Position numbers and translations under genes: made by a program. Shown piece after piece: positions 43,498 to 53,177 of a stretch of 64,000 bases of DNA; within the stretch, counting starts at the first letter, position 1; each line of letters begins with the position of its first letter. Source of the stretch: an uncultured Alphaproteobacteria bacterium (GTDB taxonomy: Bacteria; Pseudomonadota; Alphaproteobacteria; Rhodobacterales; Rhodobacteraceae); NCBI GenBank assembly GCA_902574225.1, contig CACGMO010000002.1, forward strand, positions 1 to 64,000, read 5' to 3'. Under the pieces are notes generated by a model, which did not search any database, was not told the origin of the DNA, and saw only the letters and a program-made list of their open reading frames with translations.

Positions 43498-44094
43498 CTA
43501 AGAAGTCCAAGTTCTGAATGGGCCCGAGTCAATGTGAACAAATCCGGATCGTGCATATCTACCAACACCACCTGTCTTAAAACTTTTCGCTGCCCTACTT
43601 ATTTTATCGGTAGATCTTGTTCTCATTCTTATATCGGCAGCCATTGCTTTAACATGGTACGAATTTTGCGCAACGCCGTCTGTCATTCTTGAAAGCATTT
43701 TGTTGGTTTTACTAGTTCTATACCCCGATAAAAGATAGAACGGCTCAGAGCTATCAAGAAGCCCCTGCGTTGCCGATAAAATATCTATGTTTGCGGGATC
43801 ATAGGACCGAACCTTATTTTGTCGCCAATCTCTCATAAAATAGTCTATTTCTTTCAAAGCGTCGCTTACGTAAGAGCCTTCTATCCAGTAGACAGAATTT
43901 ATGAATTCCCCTGTGTTAAAATTCCGGAATCTTATCTTACGTATATCACCTGCTCCTCTTAAAAAACCAGGAGCTTTCGCTAAAACAGGTGCTGCTACCA
44001 CAATAGATGCCGTAGACACAAAAGAAGTAAGCAAGGATCTTCTTGTTATCATACCTGTTTCGCCTCGAATTATATCTTTCTCTTTATACGACAT
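43498..44094 (-). CDS. DUF882/M15-type YcbK family peptidoglycan peptidase, Tat-type signal
   Basis: 198 residues, or 184 from an internal ATG (MITRRSLL). The N-terminus TRRSLLTSF followed by a hydrophobic stretch ending VLAKA looks like a twin-arginine signal. The catalytic zinc pattern is visible as YHVKAMAADIRM (H...D) and FVHIDSG (H.D). It should cut peptide bridges in peptidoglycan in the periplasm. It is divergent from the L,D-transpeptidase gene, the same pairing as ycbB-ycbK in E. coli. Confidence 0.88.
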   Translation of the reverse strand: MSYKEKDIIRGETGMITRRSLLTSFVSTASIVVAAPVLAKAPGFLRGAGDIRKIRFRNFNTGEFINSVYWIEGSYVSDALKEIDYFMRDWRQNKVRSYDPANIDILSATQGLLDSSEPFYLLSGYRTSKTNKMLSRMTDGVAQNSYHVKAMAADIRMRTRSTDKISRAAKSFKTGGVGRYARSGFVHIDSGPFRTWTS

Positions 44095-44266
44095 ATTTAA
44101 TACACGATATAGGAAAAAATAAAAGATAAACTTTCGAATCAGTGGAATATTTTGTAAAAAAAGTTATCTTATTCATAGCTGCAACTGACCTATGTTAATA
44201 AATTGACGGCTATATTGTACCATGTCAAATTTTTAACACAAGGACCAAAATTACTGAGGGCGGAAG

Positions 44267-45922
44267 ATGGTTTACTATAAAATAAGCTCATATAATTATA
44301 AAAAGAGATTTTTATTTTTTAGCGACCGGTTTTTATCAAAGATCATGTGTGTCGTGGTTATGTTGAATATATTAGCGTTCGGAGCGCTTTCACAAGAAAA
44401 TGAACGGAAAAACGATTTACAGAGGGCTTCATTAAAGTCAGCACTTTCCGAATTTTATCTAGCCGAAAATCCAATATCAGCATTTTATAGTAAAAGAGAG
44501 TTTGAGCCATTTTGGATCGGGAATCATAAGAAACTTACAAGCCTTACAACTATTATTGGGGAGGCAGAGCTTCACGGCTTACCTTCCTCGCGATACCCCT
44601 TAGACGAGCTTAGTCAAGCAATATTTGAAAGTGATCCATCTCAACAGGCAAAGCTTGAGCTTATGGCAACGGAGGCCTTTTTGCTGTTTGCGCAAGACAT
44701 TTCAGGGGGTATTTTGAACCCCAGCATGATAGATGCTAACATCAACGTATCGCCACGGAGAAAAGAAACTGATAAGCTCTTAGCGGCTTTAACTGAAAGC
44801 TTAAACATAAATTTATTTTTTCGTAACCTTTTTCCAAAATCAAATGAATATGAGAGTTTGCGAGATGAGTTGAAAATCCTAAGAGAAGCCTCAATCAACG
44901 GGTCTTGGGGAGACCTTGTACCGACAGACGCTGTGTTAGCGGTAGGAATGACGCATGATAATGTACCTTTTCTTCGAAAAAGATTAAGTAACATGGGTTA
45001 TTTGGTGTACGAAGTTCATTCAAGGCTATTTGATGAGCAACTGAATGAATCGGTGAAGAGATTTCAAGAATATCACGGTTTAAACCCCGATGGCGTATTC
45101 GGAAAAAGGAGTATTGAAGCTATTAATGTTCCCGCTCAAACCAGGTTAATGCAGGTAATCGTTAATTTGGAGCGGATGAGATGGAATAATGAAGATCGAG
45201 GAGCTGAATACGTTTTGGTTAACCAGCCAAACTTTCGCGCATATTTCAAATCAGGAAACGAAAAAGTTTGGCAATCACGAGTAGTTATTGGCCTGCCTAG
45301 TAATCAAACAGCAGAATTCAATGACACTATGACCCATATGGTGGTAAATCCTACATGGCATGTTCCAAAGAGTATAGCGGTTGAAGAGTACCTTCCGCTG
45401 ATTCAGAGTGACCCCAATTTTTTGACCGATAATGAAATGGTTTTAATGGTTAGGGGTACAGATACTATAATAGACTCAAATTTGATTGATATGCAGGCGT
45501 TCACACCGGATAACTTTCCATTCCTTATTAAACAAATACCTAGCAACATTAATGCTTTGGGACTTGTTAAATTTATGTTTCCAAATAAGTTTAGTATCTA
45601 CATGCATGATACTCCAATGAAAGATTTGTTTTTCAAAGACGAGAGGACATTTAGTCATGGTTGTATAAGGTTGCAAGAACCCTTTCAATTCGCATATTCT
45701 TTACTGCGAGACCAAGAGGTTAATCCAGAAAGCAAATTTCAAGAAGTTCTTGAGAAAGCCGAAGAAACTTACATTAATTTATCAAGAAAAATTCCAGTTT
45801 ACATTACCTATCGCACTGCGTTCTTTGATGAGTTTGGTCAAATACATTACAGAGCGGATATTTATGGAAGAGATGCTCTCGTATACATGGCTTTGGTTGA
45901 TGCAGGAGTATCGATTTATTGA
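44267..45922 (+). CDS. L,D-transpeptidase, YcbB/LdtD type
   Basis: 551 residues. An N-terminal hydrophobic segment (about 25-45) is a signal or anchor; a peptidoglycan-binding domain (VKRFQEYHGLNPDGVFGKRSIEAIN, about residues 265-290) precedes the YkuD catalytic domain. The active site is S463-H464-G-C466-I-R. It forms 3-3 cross-links in peptidoglycan or attaches proteins to it. A GGAAG ribosome binding site precedes the ATG. Divergent from the M15 peptidase gene. Confidence 0.93.
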   Translation: MVYYKISSYNYKKRFLFFSDRFLSKIMCVVVMLNILAFGALSQENERKNDLQRASLKSALSEFYLAENPISAFYSKREFEPFWIGNHKKLTSLTTIIGEAELHGLPSSRYPLDELSQAIFESDPSQQAKLELMATEAFLLFAQDISGGILNPSMIDANINVSPRRKETDKLLAALTESLNINLFFRNLFPKSNEYESLRDELKILREASINGSWGDLVPTDAVLAVGMTHDNVPFLRKRLSNMGYLVYEVHSRLFDEQLNESVKRFQEYHGLNPDGVFGKRSIEAINVPAQTRLMQVIVNLERMRWNNEDRGAEYVLVNQPNFRAYFKSGNEKVWQSRVVIGLPSNQTAEFNDTMTHMVVNPTWHVPKSIAVEEYLPLIQSDPNFLTDNEMVLMVRGTDTIIDSNLIDMQAFTPDNFPFLIKQIPSNINALGLVKFMFPNKFSIYMHDTPMKDLFFKDERTFSHGCIRLQEPFQFAYSLLRDQEVNPESKFQEVLEKAEETYINLSRKIPVYITYRTAFFDEFGQIHYRADIYGRDALVYMALVDAGVSIY

Positions 45923-45958
45923 CCGGCTTGAGAAAATTTTTGAGTAAAATAGCATAAA

Positions 45959-47011
45959 ATGCTTACCCTACAAGACATTTCTAGTCAAATTGGTGGAACT
46001 CTAGTAGGCAATCCCGAATTATTAGTCGCTGGACCAAGTGAACCAAAGTTTGCGAGTGAGCAGCAACTAGCAATGGCACTTAGCAACAAATATATTAACG
46101 AAATTGGGCTGGGAAGAGCAAAAGCAGCTTTATTTACTGAGCAGGTCGACTGGAGAGCCTTGAAGCTGGAGGGAGCAATTTTCCTTAATAGGGGCAAGAC
46201 AGCTTTGTACGAGGTAAATAAAGTATTTCATAGTCCCCCAAAATGTGTAGAAGGTGTAAGCCAAAATGCGTTTTTAGATGACTCAGCAAGAATAGGGAAA
46301 AATGTAAATATTGGTCCATTTACGTATGTAGGACCTAATTGTGTAATTGGAGATAATGTGACTATTTTCTCTAATGTTACAATAATGAATAATGTAATTA
46401 TCGATGATGAAACAATTCTCCATTCCGGAGTAAGGGTTTTAGAAAATGTCATGATAGGTAAGAATGTTATATGCAATTCAAACGTTGTTATTGGAAGTGA
46501 TGGTTTCTCTTTTGTATCAGACACGGGTGAAGGTGTCGAAAAAGTGATGGAATCTAGGTCGGACGAGGTAAAAATGAGCCTGAAAAATTACCTCAAGGTC
46601 GAAAGTTTAGGTTCCGTAGAGATACACGATAATGTAGAGATAGGCGCCAATTGCTGTATAGATAGAGGTACAATAGCCAATACGATCATTGGAGAAGGCA
46701 CAAAATTAGATAACCTAGTTCACATAGCGCACAATGTACAGCTAGGTAGAAATTGTTTAATTTGTGGTCAAGTAGGAATAGCTGGATCTGCAAAGGTAGG
46801 TGATAGGGTGGTAATGGGTGGTCAGTCAGGAGTGGGTGATAATATACAGGTTGGATCGGATGTAATTCTGGCTGGCAAAACTGGTTTATCAGTTAATGCA
46901 AAGCCGAACCAGTTTCTGATGGGTAATCCTGCTATGTTGAAAAGTAGAAACATAGCATCCTATATGGCTTTTAGAAGGTTACCAAAAATAATAAAATTGT
47001 TGAAAAAATAA
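45959..47011 (+). CDS. lpxD: UDP-3-O-acylglucosamine N-acyltransferase (lipid A synthesis)
   Basis: 350 residues. An N-terminal UDP-binding domain (about 1-100) is followed by a left-handed beta-helix of hexapeptide repeats (from [16 protein letters not shown]). The catalytic histidine is in [13 protein letters not shown]. Transfers a 3-hydroxyacyl chain from ACP in lipid A assembly. It lies next to an ACP and a ketosynthase gene rather than the common lpxD-fabZ-lpxA-lpxB order. Confidence 0.95.
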   Translation: MLTLQDISSQIGGTLVGNPELLVAGPSEPKFASEQQLAMALSNKYINEIGLGRAKAALFTEQVDWRALKLEGAIFLNRGKTALYEVNKVFHSPPKCVEGVSQNAFLDDSARIGKNVNIGPFTYVGPNCVIGDNVTIFSNVTIMNNVIIDDETILHSGVRVLENVMIGKNVICNSNVVIGSDGFSFVSDTGEGVEKVMESRSDEVKMSLKNYLKVESLGSVEIHDNVEIGANCCIDRGTIANTIIGEGTKLDNLVHIAHNVQLGRNCLICGQVGIAGSAKVGDRVVMGGQSGVGDNIQVGSDVILAGKTGLSVNAKPNQFLMGNPAMLKSRNIASYMAFRRLPKIIKLLKK

Positions 47012-47068
47012 TTCAGTAATATAGCGTGGCATATATCTTTAACATTCCTGTGTTATGGGATCTCTATA

Positions 47069-47329
47069 ATGGAAAACATAGACGAAAAAGTTTTAGAGTT
47101 GGTTGGAAAACAAACCGGTATCGATCCAAAGCAAATTCCTCTTCATAGAAAGTTTGAAGATCTAAATTTAGACTCTGTGGCCATTGTTGAATTGGTTTTT
47201 TCATTGGAAGAAACATTTGATATATCAATTCCATTTGAGGGTTTAGATGAGAGTGAGATAAAAAAGCGTTTTTACACAGTATCAACCCTTATCGATCACC
47301 TAAAAGATCTCTTGCAGAAAAATGCTTAG
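47069..47329 (+). CDS. Acyl carrier protein, possibly specialised (AcpXL-like)
   Basis: 86 residues. The phosphopantetheine site is the serine in LNLDSVAIVELVF; the protein is acidic and helical. The EETFDISIPFEG and following insertion with FYTVSTLIDHL remind me of AcpXL, which carries very-long-chain hydroxy fatty acids for lipid A in Rhizobiales. It sits between lpxD and a ketosynthase, which supports a lipid A-specific role. Housekeeping AcpP is normally more conserved around DSLD. Confidence 0.88.
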   Translation: MENIDEKVLELVGKQTGIDPKQIPLHRKFEDLNLDSVAIVELVFSLEETFDISIPFEGLDESEIKKRFYTVSTLIDHLKDLLQKNA

Positions 47330-47352
47330 CTCCTCATTTTTAATTAATTTTT

Positions 47353-48576
47353 ATGACTAACAGAGTGGTAATAACAGGAATGGGGGGTGTTTCATCTATT
47401 GGAATGTCAGTGCCCGAAATATATAATAGCTTGAGAGAAGGGAGGCCTGGAATTGGCCAACTTGAGTTTCCAGATATAACAAGACTAAAAGTAAAAACTG
47501 GCGGACAAATAAAAAACTTTGATCCAAGTAAGTATTTTGCATTGAAGCAAGTTGGTAGGACGGATCGATTTTCCCAATTTGCTTTGCTGGCTGCTAAAGA
47601 AGCAATTACGAGCGCGGGGCTCGAAAATTGTAAAGAGGAGTGGGCTGAAAATGCCGGTGTAATTTTGGGCTCTTCTATTGGTGGGATCGAAACTATAAAC
47701 CATAGCTATAAACAGGTTTTTGAGAAAGGGCATAATAGGCTGCACCCGCTTACTATACCAAAGATTATGAATAACTCAGCAACTAGTTTGATCTCGATTG
47801 AATATCATATACAGGGACCAAGTTTTACTGTCTCTTCTGCTTGTTCTTCTGCAAATCATGCTATGGGAATTGCTTACGAAAATATTAAATCAGGAAAATC
47901 CAAAATTCTGATTACGGGTGGAAGCGAGAGTTTTTTAAGTTTTGGAGGGATTAAACCTTGGGAAAGTTTAAGGGTTTTATCTCAAAGCAAGTGTCGTCCT
48001 TTTTCCAGAGGTAGAGATGGTCTCGTTCATGGTGAGGGTGCTGGTATCTTTATATTCGAGAGCTTGGCCTCCGCAAAAAAAAGAAAAGCAGACATCATCG
48101 CGGAAGTAGTGGGATTTGCAATGTCTTCAGATGCATCTGATCTCATAAAACCGAATAATATTGGTCCCCAAAAAGCTCTTGAAGGCGTATTGAAAGATGC
48201 AATGATAAATAAGACAGATGTCACCTATATAAATGCACACGGTACTGGTACTATGTTGAATGATAAAATGGAAAGTGAAGCAATTAAAAAAGTATTTGGA
48301 AGACACTCTAGATCTGTTAAAGTCTCGTCTACTAAAGCTATGCATGGTCATCTAATAGGCGCGACGGCAGCAATCGAACTATTGGCTTGCACGCTTGCCA
48401 TAAACGAAAACATTATCCCTCCAACTATTAATTATTTAGGTTTAGATCCTGCTTGCGATCTTGATGTAGTTCCAAATTATTCTCAAGAGTTAAAAAGTGT
48501 GGACGTTGTTCTTAACAATTCTTTTGGATTTGGTGGTATGAACGCAGTGTTAGCGTTAAAAAAATATTTAAATTAG
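47353..48576 (+). CDS. 3-oxoacyl-ACP synthase II-type ketosynthase
   Basis: 407 residues, the FabF length. The Cys-His-His triad is C164 (SSACSSAN), H296 (NAHGTGTM) and H333 (AMHGHLIGA), and FGFGGMNAVLA closes the active site. Condenses malonyl-ACP with an acyl-ACP. Next to a separate ACP and lpxD, so it may elongate the acyl chain destined for lipid A rather than serve bulk synthesis. It converges with the CorC-like gene with 3 bp between stops. Confidence 0.93.
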   Translation: MTNRVVITGMGGVSSIGMSVPEIYNSLREGRPGIGQLEFPDITRLKVKTGGQIKNFDPSKYFALKQVGRTDRFSQFALLAAKEAITSAGLENCKEEWAENAGVILGSSIGGIETINHSYKQVFEKGHNRLHPLTIPKIMNNSATSLISIEYHIQGPSFTVSSACSSANHAMGIAYENIKSGKSKILITGGSESFLSFGGIKPWESLRVLSQSKCRPFSRGRDGLVHGEGAGIFIFESLASAKKRKADIIAEVVGFAMSSDASDLIKPNNIGPQKALEGVLKDAMINKTDVTYINAHGTGTMLNDKMESEAIKKVFGRHSRSVKVSSTKAMHGHLIGATAAIELLACTLAINENIIPPTINYLGLDPACDLDVVPNYSQELKSVDVVLNNSFGFGGMNAVLALKKYLN

Positions 48577-48579
48577 GCA

Positions 48580-49869
48580 CTATCCTAGCTTTTTTATTTT
48601 TATTTTTGTTATACGATTTCCTTTTCTCTTTAATATTTCATACCGAAATCCATTAAAAATAAAAATTTGTTTTTCAGAGGGTATTGACTGTGCTTCATGT
48701 ATCACGAGTCCTGCAACTGTGTTAGCTTCCTCATCAGGGATATTCCAGTCTCTATGTCTATTAAGATCTCTAATAGTCATATTACCTTCGACTATTAATG
48801 AGTTGTCATTAAGCTCCTTTACCTGTTGTTCAATCACATCGTGTTCATCACTAATTTGACCTACTATTTCTTCTAAAATATCCTCTAATGTGATGAGCCC
48901 TCGAAGGTCACCATACTCATCCACTACTAGAGCAAAGTGTGATTTTCTTTTTAAGAATTGTTTCATTTGTTGATCAAGAGTAGTGGTCTCTGGAACAAAA
49001 TAAGGCTTCATCGCAACCTCAAGTATATTCATATCATTTACATTGAATCTTCTTGTAGACTGCCCGAGTCCAAATCCCTTGAATGATCTTAAAACATCCT
49101 TTGCATGAAGTACCCCAATCACATTTTCTGGGTTGTCTTCATAGATTGGAAGTCTGGTGTAAGGAGAATTTAGACACTTCTCAAAAATCTCATTAGGGGA
49201 ACTATTAGTGCTTATCATTTCGATTTGACTACGATGTAACATTATCTCTTCTACTTCTCGATTGCCGAGGTCCAAAGCTCCAAGGAGAATATCTCTAGCT
49301 TCTTTCTGTACTGCCCCTTCAGAGTGATGAAGCGATATAGCGCCTGCTATTTCCTCAGTTGCCATTTCTTCAATGTTATCGTCGGACTTAACTCCAAAAG
49401 CCTTGAAAGTAATTCTTACAAACAATCTAATTGCTTTAATAAAAGGAGTAAAGGCAAATACAAAGAACCTTACTAAACCTGCAACCCTTATTGAAACACC
49501 TTCTGGGTTGGTAATCGCGTAAGTTTTGGGCATAATTTCAGCGAAGACTAATATTAAAAAGGTCATAGTAAATGTAGCTATAATGACACCATTCTCTTGA
49601 AACAATGATGTGAAGAGAGAAGTTGCAAGAGATGTCGCAAGAATATTCACTAAATTATTTCCTAATAGCAATGCTCCAAGCAAGCTCTCTCCGTTTTCTT
49701 TCAAAGCTAATGCTCTTGTTGCCATTTTTGAACCCTTGGCTTTCAGTGCAGTTAGTTTGGCTTTACTTGCTCCTGTGAGAGCTGTTTCAGATCCAGAGAA
49801 AAAAGCCGAAATAATTAGCAGGCCAGCAATTGAGATTGATACAAGCCAAAAATTCGTGTCAATAAGCAT
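48580..49869 (-). CDS. CNNM/CorC-HlyC family protein (DUF21, CBS pair, CorC domain)
   Basis: 429 residues. Four hydrophobic segments of a DUF21 domain (about 1-190, with FFSGSETALTGASKAK and LLGNNLVNILATS) are followed by a CBS pair (about 210-335, with TRLPIYEDNPENVIGVLHAKD and FALVVDEYGDLRGLITLEDILEEIVG) and a CorC/HlyC domain. Likely a membrane magnesium or divalent-cation transporter regulator. Often found beside aroB in alphaproteobacteria; here beside xerD on the same strand. Confidence 0.92.
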   Translation of the reverse strand: MLIDTNFWLVSISIAGLLIISAFFSGSETALTGASKAKLTALKAKGSKMATRALALKENGESLLGALLLGNNLVNILATSLATSLFTSLFQENGVIIATFTMTFLILVFAEIMPKTYAITNPEGVSIRVAGLVRFFVFAFTPFIKAIRLFVRITFKAFGVKSDDNIEEMATEEIAGAISLHHSEGAVQKEARDILLGALDLGNREVEEIMLHRSQIEMISTNSSPNEIFEKCLNSPYTRLPIYEDNPENVIGVLHAKDVLRSFKGFGLGQSTRRFNVNDMNILEVAMKPYFVPETTTLDQQMKQFLKRKSHFALVVDEYGDLRGLITLEDILEEIVGQISDEHDVIEQQVKELNDNSLIVEGNMTIRDLNRHRDWNIPDEEANTVAGLVIHEAQSIPSEKQIFIFNGFRYEILKRKGNRITKIKIKKLG

Positions 49870-49903
49870 GATTTATTCCTTTCCTATATTCTTACCTATA
49901 TGT

Positions 49904-50833
49904 TTATAAGTTTTTAAAATCTTTTTTAGCAAAAGGGTGATTTTCTTGAACACTCTTTATCATTTTTTCATCTAGAATATGGGTATAAATCTCTGTGGTG
50001 CTGAGGTTTTTGTGACCAAGTAAAGTTTGTATAACTCTTAGGTCGGCACCATTTGACAATAAATGTGATGCGAATGCATGTCGGATTTTGTGCGGAGAAA
50101 CACTACGCGGGTTTAGTCCTGCAAATTTAGCAATTTTTTTTATAATCAAGAAAAATCTCTCTCTATTCAAATAGCCATTTTTTGATCTTGAAGGAAATAA
50201 AAAATCACTTTCATAAAGCGCAATGTCTGTTTTTTTTAACTCCGCCAAATATTTTTTAATCGCTGATATGGCTAATTTCGAAATCGGAACCATACGTTCT
50301 TTATTTCCTTTACCTTTAATTAATATTATTTCTGGTGTGCCAATAAAAAGTGACTTTCGTAGTGAAACGAGTTCACTAACTCTCATCCCACTTGCGTAAA
50401 GGATTTCAATTAAAGCTTTGTTTCTTGTTTTCTCAAGCTCATTTTTTCCCACTTTACTTGCAGAGTTCAATATTCTTAGCACCTCTTCTTCAGATAAGAA
50501 GCCGGGTATTTTTTTTGCGTTTTTAAAATTTTTTATATCCTCACACGGGTTCCGATCAAGCAAACCTTCCTTTATTAAAAATTTAAAAAATTGTTTTATA
50601 GTAGATAATCTCCTTGAGATAGTATTATCTGCAAAATGCCTCTCTCTTTGATTTTGGAAAAATTTGTTAATATCATCTTTTCTAAGTGTTTCAACATTTA
50701 AGTTTTTATCTTTTATAAAAGTAAAAAAAATCTTTAGATCCGCTCTGTATGAAGACGCTGTATTCAGGCTCATATTTTTTTCAGTTACCAGACTTAGTAG
50801 AAAGTCCGATGATATGTTATCGACATTTTTCAT
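49904..50833 (-). CDS. xerD: Tyrosine recombinase XerD
   Basis: 309 residues with the full tyrosine-recombinase active site: R151 (ASGMRVSEL), K174, H248 and R251 (PHKIRHAFASH), H274 and Y283 (TTEIYTH). Resolves chromosome dimers at dif with XerC. It overlaps the upstream secreted-protein gene by 4 bp. Its location near aroK-aroB is the usual alphaproteobacterial place for xerD, so it is the housekeeping enzyme and not a phage integrase. Confidence 0.94.
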   Translation of the reverse strand: MKNVDNISSDFLLSLVTEKNMSLNTASSYRADLKIFFTFIKDKNLNVETLRKDDINKFFQNQRERHFADNTISRRLSTIKQFFKFLIKEGLLDRNPCEDIKNFKNAKKIPGFLSEEEVLRILNSASKVGKNELEKTRNKALIEILYASGMRVSELVSLRKSLFIGTPEIILIKGKGNKERMVPISKLAISAIKKYLAELKKTDIALYESDFLFPSRSKNGYLNRERFFLIIKKIAKFAGLNPRSVSPHKIRHAFASHLLSNGADLRVIQTLLGHKNLSTTEIYTHILDEKMIKSVQENHPFAKKDFKNL

Positions 50834-52419
50834 TTGTTACGAGCCAATTTTTTCAAGGTATTTAAAGCTATTAGCTCGACCGAAATTTCGTTCACTAAAT
50901 CAATAAGTCCAATTTTTGTAAGCATACTCAAGCTCAGTTTGACCTCTTCGAACTCAGTTGAGAGTCCATCTTCTAGTAGGTTTAAACTTTCTAATAGAAT
51001 TAATCCCTTTTCCATTTGAGCATCAAGGTTTCTATTTGTAGGAAAACTTTTTTTAATTATTTCTATGTTTAGCTTTTTTACTAACTCGCAGAGCCCAGAA
51101 TCTGTTTTATGTTTTATGAACACCTTTTTTTTAATATCTATCAAGCAGTTGATATCAGGATTACTTGATTCCATCATGAAAAACTCATTGGTTATGCCAT
51201 CAGTAAGACTAAGCAGAGCAACGGCCAGATCTTTCAGTCTTTTGTCATCAGAATAATATAAGTTTTTTAGTTCATCTACGTATTCATTAGACAGATGCAC
51301 TAGTAATTTTTTTTTTTGAAATACTTTTGTAGCTTGTTTTAGAGCTAAAAGTTTTCTGTATTCACTATCGCCATTAAAAGCCTGATCTAATTGCAATACA
51401 ACCATTATTGCATCATTAGAGTTCTCTTTTTCATCAATTAGGCTTGATCTGTATAAGCTAAATAGAGTGTTTGCGTTGACTACGTACTTTGATGCTAATT
51501 GCTCCATAGATTTAATTCGTATTTTGGGGGAAATGCCCAATAAACTAAATGCATAAGCGTATTTGTTTGGTAATATGTCAGGAGGTAATAATTCTTTCTT
51601 ACCATGCAATAGATAAAAGCTTGTCGGACTCAAGTCATTAATATCGATATCATGAAGCCTATTAGTTTCAATGTCGGGATCTAAATAATTTAGTAATAAT
51701 TTTTTTTCTTTTTCATCAAATTGTTTCAAAGATGAACCCACCGTAAAAGCTAAGGCGGCTGCTTGCCAGTCATTTTTCCTGACGAAACATATTATTTTAA
51801 ACTGAAGCATTCCCTCAAAGTTTGGATATTTATTTGCCAAATCACAAGTTTTTGATAGTCTTCCGGTCATAGATGCAACTTGAATTTTTCTCTTCATAAG
51901 CTCAACTGACGGTTCTTTAATATAATTAAGGATCTCTTCTACTTCATCAATCGCACCCAAATTGATAAGTTGATCAATACGTGACAATAGGAACAAATAT
52001 CCCATATTCTTCACTCCTATGGAGTTTAGAGGAGGCTTTGCATCTACAAGTAGAAGTCTTTTAAAGATTTTATTAGTAGAACTTAAAGTAAGATCAGGCA
52101 TACTATTTAGCTTTTCCGAAAGTACTTTTTCGCTTGAGTTTCTCCACAAATCACTAGGGAACTTTGTTCTCTCAATTGAGATCAACCCTATGCCATTCAC
52201 GTTTATCTCTTCTAGGAAATTTTCTTCAACATTTTTTTTATCTAAATTGGAGTTTGATGATTTAGATATTAATGATATCTTTCCTATGCTGTTATACTCT
52301 TTGGTCGCATTCTGATGCTTACTTTCGTCCGAATATGCTTTAGAGAATATTATTACCAAGGCTAAAAAAAATAAGATAAAAGCCTTAATTTGTTGATTGA
52401 TGATCGATATTGACTTCAA
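50830..52419 (-). CDS. Secreted protein of unknown function in the xerD-aroK neighbourhood
   Basis: 529 residues starting at a TTG with AGGTGAA upstream. A basic start and hydrophobic segment (about 12-27) form a signal peptide with probable cleavage near KAYS. The rest is helical and hydrophilic, with leucine-rich repeats of helix-turn-helix look that resemble TPR/antifreeze-type solenoids, but I cannot place a domain. It is in an operon with xerD (4-bp overlap). A poorly conserved large protein at this spot is seen in other alphaproteobacteria, from memory. Confidence 0.75.
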   Translation of the reverse strand: MKSISIINQQIKAFILFFLALVIIFSKAYSDESKHQNATKEYNSIGKISLISKSSNSNLDKKNVEENFLEEINVNGIGLISIERTKFPSDLWRNSSEKVLSEKLNSMPDLTLSSTNKIFKRLLLVDAKPPLNSIGVKNMGYLFLLSRIDQLINLGAIDEVEEILNYIKEPSVELMKRKIQVASMTGRLSKTCDLANKYPNFEGMLQFKIICFVRKNDWQAAALAFTVGSSLKQFDEKEKKLLLNYLDPDIETNRLHDIDINDLSPTSFYLLHGKKELLPPDILPNKYAYAFSLLGISPKIRIKSMEQLASKYVVNANTLFSLYRSSLIDEKENSNDAIMVVLQLDQAFNGDSEYRKLLALKQATKVFQKKKLLVHLSNEYVDELKNLYYSDDKRLKDLAVALLSLTDGITNEFFMMESSNPDINCLIDIKKKVFIKHKTDSGLCELVKKLNIEIIKKSFPTNRNLDAQMEKGLILLESLNLLEDGLSTEFEEVKLSLSMLTKIGLIDLVNEISVELIALNTLKKLARNK

Positions 52420-52519
52420 TAATTACTTCACCTTTCGGAGGATCTTGTTCTATAAACAAATATAATAAAAAAGTTGAAATAAATATTATTACCGAACCTG
52501 TGATATAGTATCTTAGCAA
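52385..52519 (-). CDS. Possible 44-residue single-pass membrane protein
   Basis: A TTG at 52519 (GGA 11 bp upstream) opens 44 codons on the minus strand. Residues 7-23 are one hydrophobic segment (TGSVIIFISTFLLYLF), followed by EQDPPKGEVIIEVNIDH. The stop lies 35 bp inside the start of the secreted-protein gene, an overlap typical of coupled genes. The weak start signal and short length keep confidence low. No family recognised. Confidence 0.35.
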   Translation of the reverse strand: MLRYYITGSVIIFISTFLLYLFIEQDPPKGEVIIEVNIDHQSTN

Positions 52520-52640
52520 TCTTTATTCGTCCTTACTGAAGCCCAACTCTTTTATATAGTAAGTTTTTGCACCAATTTACGTTTTACTTGTTATATAAAA
52601 CAAATAATTACAATGTTGATATAGTAAATGAATTTATGCA

Positions 52641-53177
52641 ATGAAACAAATTTTATCTAAATCGATAGTGTTAACAGGTTTAATGGGAAGTGGAAAAAGC
52701 GCGATTGGTAAAGTCCTTTCTGAAAAGATGGGGGTCCCAATATCAGATACTGACAAAATAATTGAAAAAGAAGTTGGAAAAACAATTTATGAAATTTTTA
52801 ATGACTCAGGTGAAAAATACTTTAGGCAAGTTGAAGAAAAAGTAGTGGGTCGTGTTTTGAATGAAACTGCACACATAATTTCAACAGGTGGTGGATCTAT
52901 ATTATCTTCTAAAACAAGGAAAGCGATTAAATCAAAATCATTTTCTATTTGGGTTCAGTGTAATGTTGATATTATATCAAAGCGTATTCACGATCAGGAA
53001 AAACGACCTCTATTACAGAATAAAAATATATTAGATACTCTGGTCAAGAAGAATAGAGAAAGATTTAAGTTTTATAGACAAGCAGATATTCATATCGTCA
53101 ATGAAAGTCCTAATATAGAAATGACTGTAGAGGCCATAGTCGAAGAACTATTGTTGAAAAAGGTGATAAATAAATAA
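52641..53177 (+). CDS. aroK: Shikimate kinase
   Basis: 178 residues. Walker A GLMGSGKS is at 13-20, shikimate contacts are in PISDTD (D36) and EKYFRQVE (R62), and STGGGSILS is the GGG motif; EKRPLLQ is the lid. Phosphorylates shikimate with ATP. Its last base overlaps the aroB start, so the two are coupled. The promoter must lie in the 121-bp gap after 52519, where I see no strong boxes. Confidence 0.95.
   Translation: MKQILSKSIVLTGLMGSGKSAIGKVLSEKMGVPISDTDKIIEKEVGKTIYEIFNDSGEKYFRQVEEKVVGRVLNETAHIISTGGGSILSSKTRKAIKSKSFSIWVQCNVDIISKRIHDQEKRPLLQNKNILDTLVKKNRERFKFYRQADIHIVNESPNIEMTVEAIVEELLLKKVINK

Noticed and set aside
44203-44231. Promoter for the L,D-transpeptidase from TTGACG at 44203
   Set aside because: No acceptable -10 box at 16-18 bp spacing follows (CAAATT), so I do not list it.
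49904-50833. Phage or integron integrase
   Set aside because: All active-site residues and the aroK-aroB neighbourhood fit the housekeeping XerD, and no other mobile-element gene is near.
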